A DNA stretch of 64,000 nucleotides, from the NCBI RefSeq assembly GCF_017573465.1, contig NZ_JAGEPF010000006.1:62001-126000 (forward strand), in the 5' to 3' direction. Below are positions 1 to 8,244 of this stretch, one piece after another. A program made the translations under genes and the position numbers. This DNA comes from Actinomadura violacea. Its GTDB lineage: Bacteria > Actinomycetota > Actinomycetes > Streptosporangiales > Streptosporangiaceae. The first letter of the stretch is position 1; each line of letters starts with the position of its first letter. Under the pieces are notes generated by a model. That model saw only the letters and a list, made by a program, of their open reading frames with translations. It ran no database searches and was not told the origin of the DNA.

Positions 1-1
1 C

Positions 2-244
2 TTCGCGGAGCGCTACCCGGTGATCCGCGAGCAGGTCGCCGCGTTCCTGCGGGTCCGCATGGACGAGGGCCGGATGCGCTCGGACGTCCCGCCCGACCGG
101 CTCGCGGCGCTGTTCGTCGCGGTCGCCGACGGGATCCAGATGCAGTGGCTGGTGGATCGCTCCATGGACATGGAGCAGCCCATCGGGGACGTGATGCGGC
201 TGCTGCGGCCCGGCGTCCCCGCGGAAGGAGAGGGCCGATGCTGA
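2..244 (+). CDS. TetR-type regulator, C-terminal end (partial)
   Basis: Only the last 80 residues are inside the window; the reading frame is open from base 2 and the DNA-binding N-terminus lies upstream. The helical text with QVAAFLRVRMDEGRMRSD, then a hydrophobic stretch and a Trp in IQMQWLVD, is typical of the ligand-binding C-terminus of TetR proteins. Its stop overlaps the ATG of the following permease (ATGCTGA), so it is probably co-transcribed with the peptide importer and may control it. The family assignment rests on pattern only, because the helix-turn-helix is not visible. Confidence 0.6.
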   Translation, partial: FAERYPVIREQVAAFLRVRMDEGRMRSDVPPDRLAALFVAVADGIQMQWLVDRSMDMEQPIGDVMRLLRPGVPAEGEGRC

Positions 245-1179
245 GGTTCGTCGCGCGGAGACTGGTGTCGGGGGCGGTGCTCCTGCTCGTCATCTCCCTG
301 CTGTCCTACCTGCTGCTGTCGATCCCGGACAACGACGTCGGGCGGCAGCTGCTCGGGCAGAGCGCCGACCAGTCCGCGGTCGACGCCAGGAACGCCGCGC
401 TCGGCCTCGACCGGCCCGTGCTCGTGCAGTACTTCGACTGGCTGGCGCACGCCGTCCGCGGCGATCTCGGCACGTCCTGGTTCACCAGCGAGGACGTCAC
501 GCAGACGATCGCGAACCGGCTGCCGGTGACGATCAGCCTGATGCTCGGCGTCACCCTCGTCACGGCCGTCGTGTCGTTCCTGCTCGGCGTGTGGGCCGGG
601 GTGCGGCGCGGCGCCGCCGACCGGTTCGTGCAGGTGCTCGGCGTCGCCGGGTACGCGCTGCCGGGCTTCCTCGTGACGCTGATCCTGGTGCTGGTGTTCG
701 CGGTGAAGCTCGGCTGGTTCCCGGCGATCGGCTACACGCCCATCGAGGAGTCGCCGGGCGGGTGGCTGTCCACGATCACGCTGCCGGTGGCGTCCCTGTC
801 GGTCGCGTCCGTCGCGGGCGTCTCGCAGCAGGTGCGGGGCGCGGTGATCGACGTGCTGCGCCAGGACTACATCCGGACGCTGCGCGCCCGCGGGCTGTCC
901 ATGCCGCGGATCGTGTTCAAGCACGTGCTGCGGAACGCCTCGGCGCCCGCGCTGGTGCTGCTCGGCCTGCAGTTCATCGGGCTGCTCGGCGGCGCGGTGC
1001 TGGTCGAGCAGATCTTCGGGCTGCCCGGCATCGGCGGCATGACGGTCTCCTACACCGCCCGCGGCGACGTCCCGGTGGTGATGGCGCTGGTCATGCTCAC
1101 GGTCGTCGGGGTCGTGCTGATCAACCTGCTGACCGACATCCTGATCGGCTGGCTGAACCCGAAGGCGAGAGTCTCATGA
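238..1179 (+). CDS. ABC importer permease, DppB/OppB type
   Basis: 313-residue inner-membrane permease of the peptide/nickel ABC importer family. A first membrane helix lies at about residues 9-29, followed by an extracytoplasmic loop and five further helices. The EAA-type loop that docks to the ATPase is at about 205-235 (VLRQDYIRTLRARGL, then a KHVLRNA motif). The start ATG at 238 overlaps the preceding regulator stop; an earlier in-frame start would run into that gene. The stop overlaps the next ATG (ATGA). Members pair with a DppC-type permease and two ATPases to import oligopeptides or nickel complexes. No solute-binding protein is in the window, so the substrate is unknown. Confidence 0.9.
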   Translation: MLRFVARRLVSGAVLLLVISLLSYLLLSIPDNDVGRQLLGQSADQSAVDARNAALGLDRPVLVQYFDWLAHAVRGDLGTSWFTSEDVTQTIANRLPVTISLMLGVTLVTAVVSFLLGVWAGVRRGAADRFVQVLGVAGYALPGFLVTLILVLVFAVKLGWFPAIGYTPIEESPGGWLSTITLPVASLSVASVAGVSQQVRGAVIDVLRQDYIRTLRARGLSMPRIVFKHVLRNASAPALVLLGLQFIGLLGGAVLVEQIFGLPGIGGMTVSYTARGDVPVVMALVMLTVVGVVLINLLTDILIGWLNPKARVS

Positions 1180-2999
1180 GCGAAGCGAACCGGGGGGTGT
1201 GGGGGGTCGACCCCCCACAGGGGACACGCATGAGCGAGAGCGTTCAGGGGGCGGCGGCCGCCCGCCGGCGCGGCGCGTTCCGGCGGCTGCTGCGCAACCC
1301 GCTCGGCGCCGCGTCCCTGCTGCTGCTGGCGCTGCTGGTGCTGGCCGTGGCGCTGGCGCCCGTCCTCGCGCCGCAGGGCCCGCAGACCGCCTCGCTCGGC
1401 GACGCGTTCGCCGGTGCGAGCGGCGCGCACCCCCTCGGGATGGACTCGGCGGGCCGCGACATCCTGTCCCGCATCCTGTACGGCGGGCGCAACACGCTCG
1501 GCGGCGCCGTCCTCAGCGTGGCGATCGCGCTGCTGCTCGGCGTGCCGTCCGGGCTGTTCGCCGGCTACTACGCGGGCAAGTTCGACTCGGCCGCCACCTG
1601 GGTCGCCAACCTGGTGATGGCGCTGCCGGCGATGGTGGTGCTGCTGGCCTCGCGGGCGATCCTCGGCTCGAACCCGTGGATCCTGATGATCGTCCTCGGG
1701 TTCCTCGTCGCGCCGCAGTTCTTCCGGATGGTGCGCGGCATCGTCGCGGACGTCCGCGGCGAGCCGTACGTGGACGCGGCGCGGGTGTCGGGGCTGCCGG
1801 ACGTCCGGATCGTCGCCCGGCACGTCCTGATCGTGGTGCGCGGGCCCGTCATCATCCAGGTCGCGCTGGTCGCCGGGCTCGCGATCGGGCTGCAGGCCGG
1901 GCTGGAGTTCCTCGGCGTCGGCGGCGGCGCCACCGCGACGTGGGGCGCGATGCTCAACGAGGCGTTCCAGAACATCCAGCGCGCCCCGATCCTGATGCTG
2001 TGGCCGGGGCTGGCGCTCGGTGCGACCAGCGGCGCGCTCGTCCTGCTCGCCACGGCGCTGCGGGACGCGCTGGAGGACCGCGCCGGGACGCCGGCGGCGG
2101 CCCGTCCCGCCGAGCGCCGCGCCGCCGGCGAGGCCGAAGCCGGGGTCGCGGGAGGCGAGCGCGCCCAGCTGCTGTCCATCCGGGGGCTGGCGGTCGCGTA
2201 CGCGCGCCCCGACGGCACCGACGCCGAGGTCGTGCACGGGATCGACCTGGACGTCCGGCCCGGGGAGATCGTCGGCCTGGTCGGGGAGTCGGGCTCCGGG
2301 AAGACGCAGACCGCGTTCTCGGTGCTGGGCATCCTCCCGGACGGCGGGCGCGTCAGCCGCGGCAGCATCATCGTCGCAGGTCAGGAGGTCGCGGGGCTGC
2401 CCGAGAAGCGGCACCGTCGGCTGCGCGGGACGACCGTCGCGTACGTCCCGCAGGAGCCGATGAGCAACCTCGACCCGGCGTTCACCATCGGCAGCCAGCT
2501 CGTCGAGCCGATGCGGCACGTCGTGGGCCTGTCCCGCAAGCAGGCCGCCGAACGCGCCCTCGAACTGCTGCGGATGGTCGAGATCCCGGAGCCGGAGCAG
2601 GTGCTGCGCCGCTTCCCGCACCAGATCTCCGGCGGCATGGCGCAGCGCGTCCTCATCGCCGGGGCGATGTCGTGCGACCCGGAGCTGCTCATCGCCGACG
2701 AGCCGACGACCGCGCTGGACGTCCGCGTCCAGGCCGACGTCCTGGACCTGCTGCGCCGCCTGCAGGCCGAGCGCGGCCTCGGCGTCCTGCTCGTCACGCA
2801 CAACCTCGGCGTCGTCGCGGACCTGTGCGACCGCGTCGCGGTGATGAACGAGGGGCGGATCGTGGAGACCGGCGCCACCGACCGGGTCCTGCGCGACCCG
2901 CAGGACCCCTATACCCGCCGGCTGCTGGACGCCGTCCTGGACGACGCGCCCCCGCGCGCGCCCTGGCGGCCCGTCGAAGCGAGGAGCGAGACCGCGTGA
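1176..2999 (+). CDS. ABC importer permease-ATPase fusion (DppC-DppD type)
   Basis: 607-residue fusion. Residues ~35-300 form a DppC-type permease with a first helix at ~45-65 and an EAA loop near 190-220. A charged Ala/Arg linker (~300-330) leads to an OppD-type ATPase: Walker A GESGSGKT (370-377), signature ISGGMAQR (~484), Walker B LLIADEP (~504), H-loop VTHN. The C-terminal DPYTRRLL motif is typical of peptide-transporter ATPases. Such fusions are known in actinobacteria. Two starts are possible: ATG 1176, which overlaps the upstream stop, and ATG 1230, after a perfect palindrome. 1176 is chosen for the overlap, but residues 1-18 look unlike the family. Confidence 0.88.
   Translation: MSEANRGVWGVDPPQGTRMSESVQGAAAARRRGAFRRLLRNPLGAASLLLLALLVLAVALAPVLAPQGPQTASLGDAFAGASGAHPLGMDSAGRDILSRILYGGRNTLGGAVLSVAIALLLGVPSGLFAGYYAGKFDSAATWVANLVMALPAMVVLLASRAILGSNPWILMIVLGFLVAPQFFRMVRGIVADVRGEPYVDAARVSGLPDVRIVARHVLIVVRGPVIIQVALVAGLAIGLQAGLEFLGVGGGATATWGAMLNEAFQNIQRAPILMLWPGLALGATSGALVLLATALRDALEDRAGTPAAARPAERRAAGEAEAGVAGGERAQLLSIRGLAVAYARPDGTDAEVVHGIDLDVRPGEIVGLVGESGSGKTQTAFSVLGILPDGGRVSRGSIIVAGQEVAGLPEKRHRRLRGTTVAYVPQEPMSNLDPAFTIGSQLVEPMRHVVGLSRKQAAERALELLRMVEIPEPEQVLRRFPHQISGGMAQRVLIAGAMSCDPELLIADEPTTALDVRVQADVLDLLRRLQAERGLGVLLVTHNLGVVADLCDRVAVMNEGRIVETGATDRVLRDPQDPYTRRLLDAVLDDAPPRAPWRPVEARSETA
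1198..1219. repeat. 22-base perfect palindrome between two candidate start codons
   Basis: A perfect palindrome: TGTGGGGGGTC followed by its exact reverse complement. It sits between ATGAGCGAAGCG (1176) and ATGAGCGAGAGCG (1230), two near-identical start regions. The arrangement resembles insertion of a short palindromic element with duplication of the surrounding start region. Alternatively it is a translational hairpin that would hide or expose the second start. Confidence 0.7.
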
Positions 3000-3862
3000 G
3001 CACCGCATCACCGCAACACGAGGCCCTGCTGTCGCTGCGCGACGTGCACGTGTCGTTCCCCGGCAGGCGGCGGCGCGCGCGCACGGAGGTGCTGAAGGGG
3101 ATCGACCTGGACGTCCGGCCCGCCGAGACGCTCGGCCTGGTCGGCGAGTCCGGCTCCGGGAAGACGACGATCGGCCGGGCGATCCTCGGCCTCGTCCCGG
3201 TCGCGTCCGGCACGGTCACGTTCGACGGGGAGCGCATCGACACCGCGACCGCGGCCCGCCGCCGCGCGCTCAGCCGCGACCTCCAGGTGATCTTCCAGGA
3301 CCCGTACACGTCGCTGAACCCGTCGCTGACCATCGGCGACACGCTCGCCGAGCCGCTGATCGCGCAGGGCGGCGAGGCCCGCGCCACGCGCGCCCGCATC
3401 GCCGCGCTGCTGGACCGCGTCCGCCTGCCCGCCGACGCGGCGCACCGGCTGCCGCGCGAGTTCTCCGGCGGGCAGCGGCAGCGGATCGCGATCGCGCGCG
3501 CCCTCGCGCTGCGGCCCCGGCTGATCGTGTGCGACGAGCCGGTGTCGGCGCTCGACCTCACGACCCAGCGCACCATCCTCGACCTGCTGCTGGAGATCCA
3601 GGAGGAGACCGCCGTCGCCTACCTGTTCGTGTCGCACGACCTGTCGGTCGTGCGGACGATGAGCCACCGCGTCGCGGTGATCCATGAGGGCCGGATCGTG
3701 GAGACGGGGGAGGCCGCGCGGGTCACCGAGGCGCCCGAGCATCCGTACACGCGCACGCTGCTGCTGTCGGCGCCGGTCGCGGACGTGGCCGAGCAGCGGC
3801 GCCGCCGCGCGCGCCGCGCCGCCGCGGCGGCGGCGGAGTCCGCGCCGTCCCCGGATTGTTAG
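2996..3862 (+). CDS. ABC importer ATPase, DppF/OppF type
   Basis: 288-residue ATPase that completes the peptide/nickel-type importer. Walker A GESGSGKT is near residue 45, the Q-loop with FQDPYTSLNPS follows (the classic OppF/DppF signature), then the ABC signature FSGGQRQR, Walker B LIVCDEPVSALD and the H-loop VSHD. The C-terminal HPYTRTLL motif is characteristic of the family. The GTG start overlaps the preceding stop (GTGA), so it is translationally coupled. The last ~20 residues are an Arg/Ala-rich tail. The stop codon overlaps an AGAAC-N2-GTTCT palindrome. Confidence 0.93.
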   Translation: MSTASPQHEALLSLRDVHVSFPGRRRRARTEVLKGIDLDVRPAETLGLVGESGSGKTTIGRAILGLVPVASGTVTFDGERIDTATAARRRALSRDLQVIFQDPYTSLNPSLTIGDTLAEPLIAQGGEARATRARIAALLDRVRLPADAAHRLPREFSGGQRQRIAIARALALRPRLIVCDEPVSALDLTTQRTILDLLLEIQEETAVAYLFVSHDLSVVRTMSHRVAVIHEGRIVETGEAARVTEAPEHPYTRTLLLSAPVADVAEQRRRRARRAAAAAAESAPSPDC

Positions 3863-3872
3863 AACACGTTCT
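3861..3872. promoter_or_regulatory. AGAAC-N2-GTTCT palindrome (TetR/KstR-like operator)
   Basis: AGAACACGTTCT lies 36 bases before the SnoaL-like gene and overlaps the stop of the importer ATPase gene. It matches the KstR consensus TNNAACNNGTTNNA except at the last base. A perfect copy lies at 4408-4421. No KstR-type gene is in the window. Confidence 0.5.
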
Positions 3873-3907
3873 TGTCTTGCGCGGGCGGACCGGTCAGGCT
3901 GTCTCGC

Positions 3908-4381
3908 ATGGACCTGGAAGCCCTGGAAGAGATCCGCCGGCTCAAGCACCGCTACCTGCGCTGCGTCGACCTCAAGCAGTGGGACGAGTTCGCCGGGCTG
4001 TTCACCGCGGCCGCCGTCGCCGAGTACGACACCCCCGTGCTCGGCAAGACCCTCCGCCTGGAGGGACGGGACGCGATCATCGACTACATGCGCGCCAACC
4101 TGGGCGCCGACAAGATCAGCGCGCACACCGCCGGCGCCCCGGAGATCGACATCGACGGGGACCGGGCGACCGGCGTCTGGTCGCTCGACGACACGATCAT
4201 CATCCCGGAGCACCGGCTGCTCATCCGCGGCGCCGCTTTCTACCACGACGTCTACCGGCGCGGCGAGGACGGCCGGTGGCTGGTCGAGAAGACCGGGCAC
4301 ACCCGGACATACGAGTACATGGTGTCGCTCGACGACGTCCCGAGCCTGAAGTTCACCACCCCGGTGCCCGGCTCCCGGTGA
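3908..4381 (+). CDS. SnoaL/NTF2-like protein
   Basis: 157-residue single-domain protein of the SnoaL-like fold. The N-terminal helix LEEIRRLKHRYLRCVDLK with the following WDEFAGLF motif is typical of the SnoaL_4 type found in dehydratases, isomerases and ring-hydroxylating accessory proteins. Asp and His residues in a cone-shaped pocket usually do the catalysis; candidates here are D21, D27 and H80. An ATG at 3908 is chosen because alignment with the family begins there; a TTG at 3872 would add twelve unlike residues. It lies between two KstR-like palindromes and just before the DUF1214/SDR/sulfotransferase genes, so it probably belongs to the same catabolic set. The substrate cannot be read from the sequence. 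Confidence 0.8.
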   Translation: MDLEALEEIRRLKHRYLRCVDLKQWDEFAGLFTAAAVAEYDTPVLGKTLRLEGRDAIIDYMRANLGADKISAHTAGAPEIDIDGDRATGVWSLDDTIIIPEHRLLIRGAAFYHDVYRRGEDGRWLVEKTGHTRTYEYMVSLDDVPSLKFTTPVPGSR

Positions 4382-4395
4382 TCGGGACCCGTGCG

Positions 4396-4425
4396 TTGAC
4401 CCGGACATAGAACGCGTTCTACCGT
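4396..4425 (+). promoter_or_regulatory. Promoter with embedded KstR-like operator
   Basis: TTGACC (4396-4401) can serve as a -35 element, with a weak CTACCG/TACCGT -10 element 17-18 bases later. Between them lies the perfect 14-base palindrome TAGAACGCGTTCTA (4408-4421), which fits the KstR consensus exactly. Placement between -35 and -10 suggests repression of the gene starting at 4491 and the genes that follow it. Confidence 0.55.
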
Positions 4426-4490
4426 CCGGTCCCGATACGCGCGAGCAGCGCCCCGCGCACGCGCCGATCCCGCGTCCCCAGGAGAGCCCG

Positions 4491-5699
4491 GTGGCCACCG
4501 ACGCAACACACCGTCCCGACGCCGCGACGCGCCCGTTCGCCGACGCCGTCGTCGAGGCCGAGCAGATCATCCGCAACGCGCCGTTCGTCAAGACCGACCA
4601 GGACCTCGCCGAGGGCCTGGACTACCTCGCCGGCAGCATCAAGGCGTCGCTGCACATGGTCGGCGCCTACCAGCACGACCACCCGTACTTCGCCTCGTCC
4701 ACCGGCCCGTACACCAAGCTGGGCCTGGACAACCCGGACACGCTGTACTTCCACGCCTACATCAGGGACGACGCGGAGTACGTCGTCACCGGGCGCCGCG
4801 GCACCACCGCCGACCTCAGCTTCCAGATCATGAACGGCGACTACTCGCCGACCCAGTCGCCCGACAGCCTCACCGCGTTCGACGACCGGAAGCTGAACAT
4901 CGCCGAGGACGGGACGTTCCGGCTGACGTTCGGCCCGCCGAAGGAGAACGCCGGCGACGACCACGTCGCGTTCACTCCCGGCTCGGCGATGCTGATCGTC
5001 CGCGAGGTGTTCAGCGACTGGGAGAACGAGCGGCCGGGGGAGATCCGCATCCACCGCGCCGACACGCTCGGCACGTCCCCGGAGCCCGTCCCGTCCGAGC
5101 GGATGGCGCGGCGGTACGCGGTCGCGGGGAAGATGCTGGTGTCCAGGATCAAGACGTTCCTGGCGTTCCCCGAATGGCACTACCTGCAGCTGCCGGTCAA
5201 CACGATGACCGAGCCGCGGCCGACGCCGGGCGGGCTCGCGACGCAGTTCTCGTCCGTCGGGCACTACGACCTCGACGACGACGAGGTCATGGTGATCACC
5301 GCGCCCGCCGCGGACCCGTCGGTGGCGCCCTACCAGGGCTTCCAGCTCGGCAGCATGTGGTACGTCTCGCTGGACTACATCAACCACCAGACGAGCCTCA
5401 CCCGCGACCAGGCGCGCGTGGACCCGGACGGCAAGATCCGCTACGTGCTGAGCGAGCGCGACCCCGGCCTCGCCAACTGGATCGAGCGGACCGGCCACCG
5501 CCGCGGCTACCTGCAGTTCCGCTGGCAGCGGCTCACCCGCGACCTCACCGCCGAGGACGGCCCCACGGTCGAGATCGTCAAGTTCGACGAGCTGCCGCGC
5601 GTGCTGCCGCACTACGAGAGCCAGCGCGTCGATGCGACCGAATGGTCGGAACGGATCGCGGCCCGGCAGGTCGCCGTCGCACGGAGGATGCTCGGCTGA
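4491..5699 (+). CDS. DUF1214 domain protein
   Basis: 402-residue cytoplasmic protein without signal peptide. The text matches DUF1214 proteins: a conserved N-terminal helical part, a central stretch with the YTKLGLDNPDTLYFHAYI pattern, and a C-terminal beta-rich part with FQLGSMWYVSLDYINHQTSL. These proteins often occur with steroid, terpenoid or aromatic degradation genes, but no reaction is established. The GTG start at 4491 has a GGAGAG ribosome site seven bases upstream. The stop overlaps the start of the next SDR by one base (TGATG), so the pair is co-translated. A KstR-like operator precedes it. Confidence 0.8.
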   Translation: MATDATHRPDAATRPFADAVVEAEQIIRNAPFVKTDQDLAEGLDYLAGSIKASLHMVGAYQHDHPYFASSTGPYTKLGLDNPDTLYFHAYIRDDAEYVVTGRRGTTADLSFQIMNGDYSPTQSPDSLTAFDDRKLNIAEDGTFRLTFGPPKENAGDDHVAFTPGSAMLIVREVFSDWENERPGEIRIHRADTLGTSPEPVPSERMARRYAVAGKMLVSRIKTFLAFPEWHYLQLPVNTMTEPRPTPGGLATQFSSVGHYDLDDDEVMVITAPAADPSVAPYQGFQLGSMWYVSLDYINHQTSLTRDQARVDPDGKIRYVLSERDPGLANWIERTGHRRGYLQFRWQRLTRDLTAEDGPTVEIVKFDELPRVLPHYESQRVDATEWSERIAARQVAVARRMLG

Positions 5700-6484
5700 T
5701 GGGCTCGGAACTGCTCAAGGACAAGGTCGTCGTCGTCTCCGGGGTCGGTCCCGGCCTCGGCCGCGGCCTCGCGCTCCAGTGCGCCAAGGCGGGCGCCGAC
5801 ATCGTGCTCGCGGCCCGCAACGAGGAGCGGCTCGCGGAGGTCGCGAAGGAGGTCGAGGGACTCGGCCGCCGCGCCGTCACCGTCCCGACCGACATCAACG
5901 ACGCCGCGGCCTGCGAACGGCTCACCGAGACGGCCCTCGCGTCGTTCGGACGGGTCGACGGGCTGGTCAACAACGCGTTCGCGACGCCGCCGCTGCGCGA
6001 CCTGATGAAGGTCGACCTCGACGGGGTGCGGGCCGGGTTCGAGACGAACGTGCTGGCCGCGCTGCGGCTGACGAAGCTGTTCGTCCCGGCGCTGGAGGAG
6101 CGCGGCGGCTCCGTCGTGATGATCAACTCGGCGGTGCTGCGGCACTCGCGGCGCACCTTCGGCGCCTACAAGATGGCGAAGGCCGCGCTGCTGGCGATGA
6201 CGCAGAACCTGTCGACCGAGCTCGGGCCGCGCGGCATCCGCGTCAACACGATCGCGCCCGGCTACATCTGGGCCGACAACCTGCAGTGGTACTTCAACCA
6301 CCTCGCCGAGAAGCGTGGCGTCCCGATGCAGCAGGTCTACGACGAGAACGCCGCCACCACCGACCTGCGCAGGCTCCCCGAACCCGACGAGGTCGCCGAC
6401 GCCGTCGTGTTCATGCTGTCGCCGCTCGCCCGCGCGGTCACCGGGCAGTGCCTGGACGTCAACTCCGGCGAGTGGCACCACTAG
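5699..6484 (+). CDS. SDR family oxidoreductase
   Basis: 261-residue classical short-chain dehydrogenase/reductase. The nucleotide-binding motif is SGVGPGLG at residues ~14-21, the NNA motif is VNNAF near 90, the catalytic Ser is in MINSAV near 142, and the catalytic pair is YKMAK near 156. Arg at the end of the second beta strand (AARNEERL) suggests NADPH preference. The C-terminus keeps the usual GQCLDVNSGE motif. It is co-translated with the upstream DUF1214 gene and followed after 13 bases by the sulfotransferase gene. It probably reduces or oxidises an alcohol intermediate of the same pathway; the substrate is unknown. Confidence 0.9.
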   Translation: MGSELLKDKVVVVSGVGPGLGRGLALQCAKAGADIVLAARNEERLAEVAKEVEGLGRRAVTVPTDINDAAACERLTETALASFGRVDGLVNNAFATPPLRDLMKVDLDGVRAGFETNVLAALRLTKLFVPALEERGGSVVMINSAVLRHSRRTFGAYKMAKAALLAMTQNLSTELGPRGIRVNTIAPGYIWADNLQWYFNHLAEKRGVPMQQVYDENAATTDLRRLPEPDEVADAVVFMLSPLARAVTGQCLDVNSGEWHH

Positions 6485-6497
6485 GAAGCGGGGAACG

Positions 6498-7658
6498 ATG
6501 AGCGCAGGCCGCGAGAGCGTGGGGACGGTCGAGGACCTCCACGCGTCCGCGAGCAGGGTCACCGGCATGACGGAGTTCGGTGACGACGACTACCTCGGCG
6601 GGCTCACCGTCCTGCTGGACTCGCTGGCGAAGGACGCCGGGCTCACCCCGCTCGGGAACAAGGCGCAGCGCGCGATGCTGCGCGGCGCCCTCGCCGCCCG
6701 GCAGTTCTCCGAGGCCGCCTGGAAACGGCATCCCGAGCACGCGGACGTCCCGGTCGAGCGGCCGATCTTCGTCACGGGCCTGCCGCGCACCGGCACCACG
6801 GCGCTGCACCGGCTGCTCACCGCCGACCCCGCGCACCAGGGCCTCGACCTGTGGCTGGCGGAGGTCCCGCAGCCGCGGCCGCCGCGCGAGACGTGGGCGG
6901 ACGACCCCGTCTTCCAGGCGATCGACGCCGGGTACCGCCGGCACCACGTCGAGAACCCGGAGTTCATGGGCGTCCACTACATCTCGGCGGACTCCGTCGA
7001 GGAGTGCTGGCAGCTGCTCCGGCAGAACATGCTGTCGATCTCGTTCGAGTGCCTGGCGCACCTGCCGACGTACTCGTCGTGGCTGGCCGAGCAGGACTGG
7101 ACGCCCGCCTACGCCCGGCACCGCCGCAACCTCCAGCTCATCGGCCTGAACGACGTCGGCCGCCGCTGGGTGCTGAAGAACCCGAGCCACCTGTTCGCGC
7201 TCGACGCGCTCCTGGAGGTCTACCCGGACGCGCTGATCGTCCAGACGCACCGGACGCCGCGCACCGCGATGGCGTCCATGTGCAGCCTCGCCGCGCACGC
7301 CACCGACGGCTGGTCGGACGTCTTCACCGGCGCGACGATCGGCCGCGACCAGCTCGACCTGTGGAGCCGCGGCCTGGAGGCGTTCCGCGCCGAGCGGGCC
7401 CGGCACGACCAGGCGCAGTTCGCCGACGTGTACTACGACGACTTCGTCCGCGACCCGATCGGCACGGTCGAGGCCGTCTACGCGCACTTCGGGCTGCCGT
7501 TCACCGGCGCTGCCCGGACGGCGATGGCGGACCTGCACGGCGAGAGCACCGCCGGCGCCGCCAAGCCCGCGCACCGCTACTCGCTGGAGGACTTCGGGCT
7601 GACCGCCGCCGAGGTCGACGAGCGGTTCGCCGACTACGCGAGCGGCCTTCGGGCCTGA
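6498..7658 (+). CDS. Sulfotransferase family protein
   Basis: 386-residue protein of the Sulfotransfer_3 type. The 5'-phosphosulfate loop VTGLPRTGTT is at residues 92-101 and the 3'-phosphate-binding part is near THRTPRTAMAS. The family usually moves sulfate from PAPS to a hydroxyl group, and related proteins in actinomycete catabolic clusters act on sterol-like or lipid alcohols. ATG 6498 has a GGGGAA ribosome site; an in-frame start at 6315 would lie inside the SDR gene. A perfect 14-bp-stem terminator follows, closing the 3908-7658 unit. Confidence 0.88.
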   Translation: MSAGRESVGTVEDLHASASRVTGMTEFGDDDYLGGLTVLLDSLAKDAGLTPLGNKAQRAMLRGALAARQFSEAAWKRHPEHADVPVERPIFVTGLPRTGTTALHRLLTADPAHQGLDLWLAEVPQPRPPRETWADDPVFQAIDAGYRRHHVENPEFMGVHYISADSVEECWQLLRQNMLSISFECLAHLPTYSSWLAEQDWTPAYARHRRNLQLIGLNDVGRRWVLKNPSHLFALDALLEVYPDALIVQTHRTPRTAMASMCSLAAHATDGWSDVFTGATIGRDQLDLWSRGLEAFRAERARHDQAQFADVYYDDFVRDPIGTVEAVYAHFGLPFTGAARTAMADLHGESTAGAAKPAHRYSLEDFGLTAAEVDERFADYASGLRA

Positions 7659-7673
7659 CAGCGCGTCGCGACG

Positions 7674-7703
7674 GGGGGCGGGGCCGCGTGCGGCCCCGCC
7701 CCC
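7674..7703. terminator. Strong hairpin terminator
   Basis: Perfect 14-bp stem (GGGGGCGGGGCCGC with its reverse complement) separated by two bases, 15 bases after the sulfotransferase stop. There is no T-run, as is usual for actinomycete terminators. Confidence 0.8.
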
Positions 7704-7734
7704 GCTCGCGTCTCCGGGAACCTTCCGCTGATTA

Positions 7735-7746
7735 CTACAGTTGTAG
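7735..7746. promoter_or_regulatory. CTACA-N2-TGTAG site, BlaI-like operator
   Basis: CTACAGTTGTAG lies about 40 bases before the TerB-like gene. BlaI/MecI-family repressors of actinobacteria bind CTACA-N2-TGTAG-type dyads, and a BlaI-family gene lies nearby at 9117-9479. A link between the two is inferred only from motif and proximity. Confidence 0.5.
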
Positions 7747-7787
7747 GAGCAGGTGCGGACGGTCCGCACGGCGACGGAAGGGACGCG

Positions 7788-8243
7788 ATGGCTCTCTGGA
7801 ACAGGCTCCGCGAGTCGACCCAGACGATGCAGACGCAGCTGCTCAGCAAGAAGAACGAACTGACCAGCGGGGCGTTCCGCGACGCGAGCATGGCGATGTG
7901 CGCGCTGGTCGCGGCGGCCGACGGCAGCGTCGACGCGGCCGAGCGGCAGCGCACCGCCTCGCTGATCATGGGCAACGAGGTGCTGCAGAACTTCCCGGCC
8001 GACGACCTGCAGCGCCGCTTCAACGACTACGTCGCCAAGCTCACCGCGGACTTCGACTTCGGCAAGGTCGCGGTGCTGCAGGACATCGGCAAGGTGAAGA
8101 AGAAGCCCGCCGAGGCCCGCGCCGTCATCCAGATCGGCATCGTCATCGGCGGCGCCGACGGCGACTTCGACGCTGCCGAGAAGGCCGTCGTCCGCGAGGC
8201 GTGCTTCGCCGTCGGGCTGCCGCCCGCCGAGTTCGAGCTGTAA
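7788..8243 (+). CDS. TerB-family protein
   Basis: 151-residue soluble all-helical protein with two TerB-type repeats, each with an acidic loop: VAAADGSVDAAERQ near residue 45 and IGGADGDFDAAEKAVV near 125. Similar acidic loops in TerB proteins bind divalent metal. The family is linked to tellurite and stress responses, but most members have no defined reaction. No other ter genes are here. The upstream region holds a BlaI-like dyad, so expression may depend on the BlaI/M56 pair encoded convergently just downstream (1-base gap to the M56 gene end). Confidence 0.85.
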   Translation: MALWNRLRESTQTMQTQLLSKKNELTSGAFRDASMAMCALVAAADGSVDAAERQRTASLIMGNEVLQNFPADDLQRRFNDYVAKLTADFDFGKVAVLQDIGKVKKKPAEARAVIQIGIVIGGADGDFDAAEKAVVREACFAVGLPPAEFEL

Positions 8244-8244
8244 G

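Noticed and set aside
1050..3011. Long minus-strand open frame of about 650 codons across the importer genes
   Set aside because: It is antisense to clearly recognisable permease and ATPase domains; its Arg/Asp/Gly/Pro-rich text is typical of GC-rich antisense frames.
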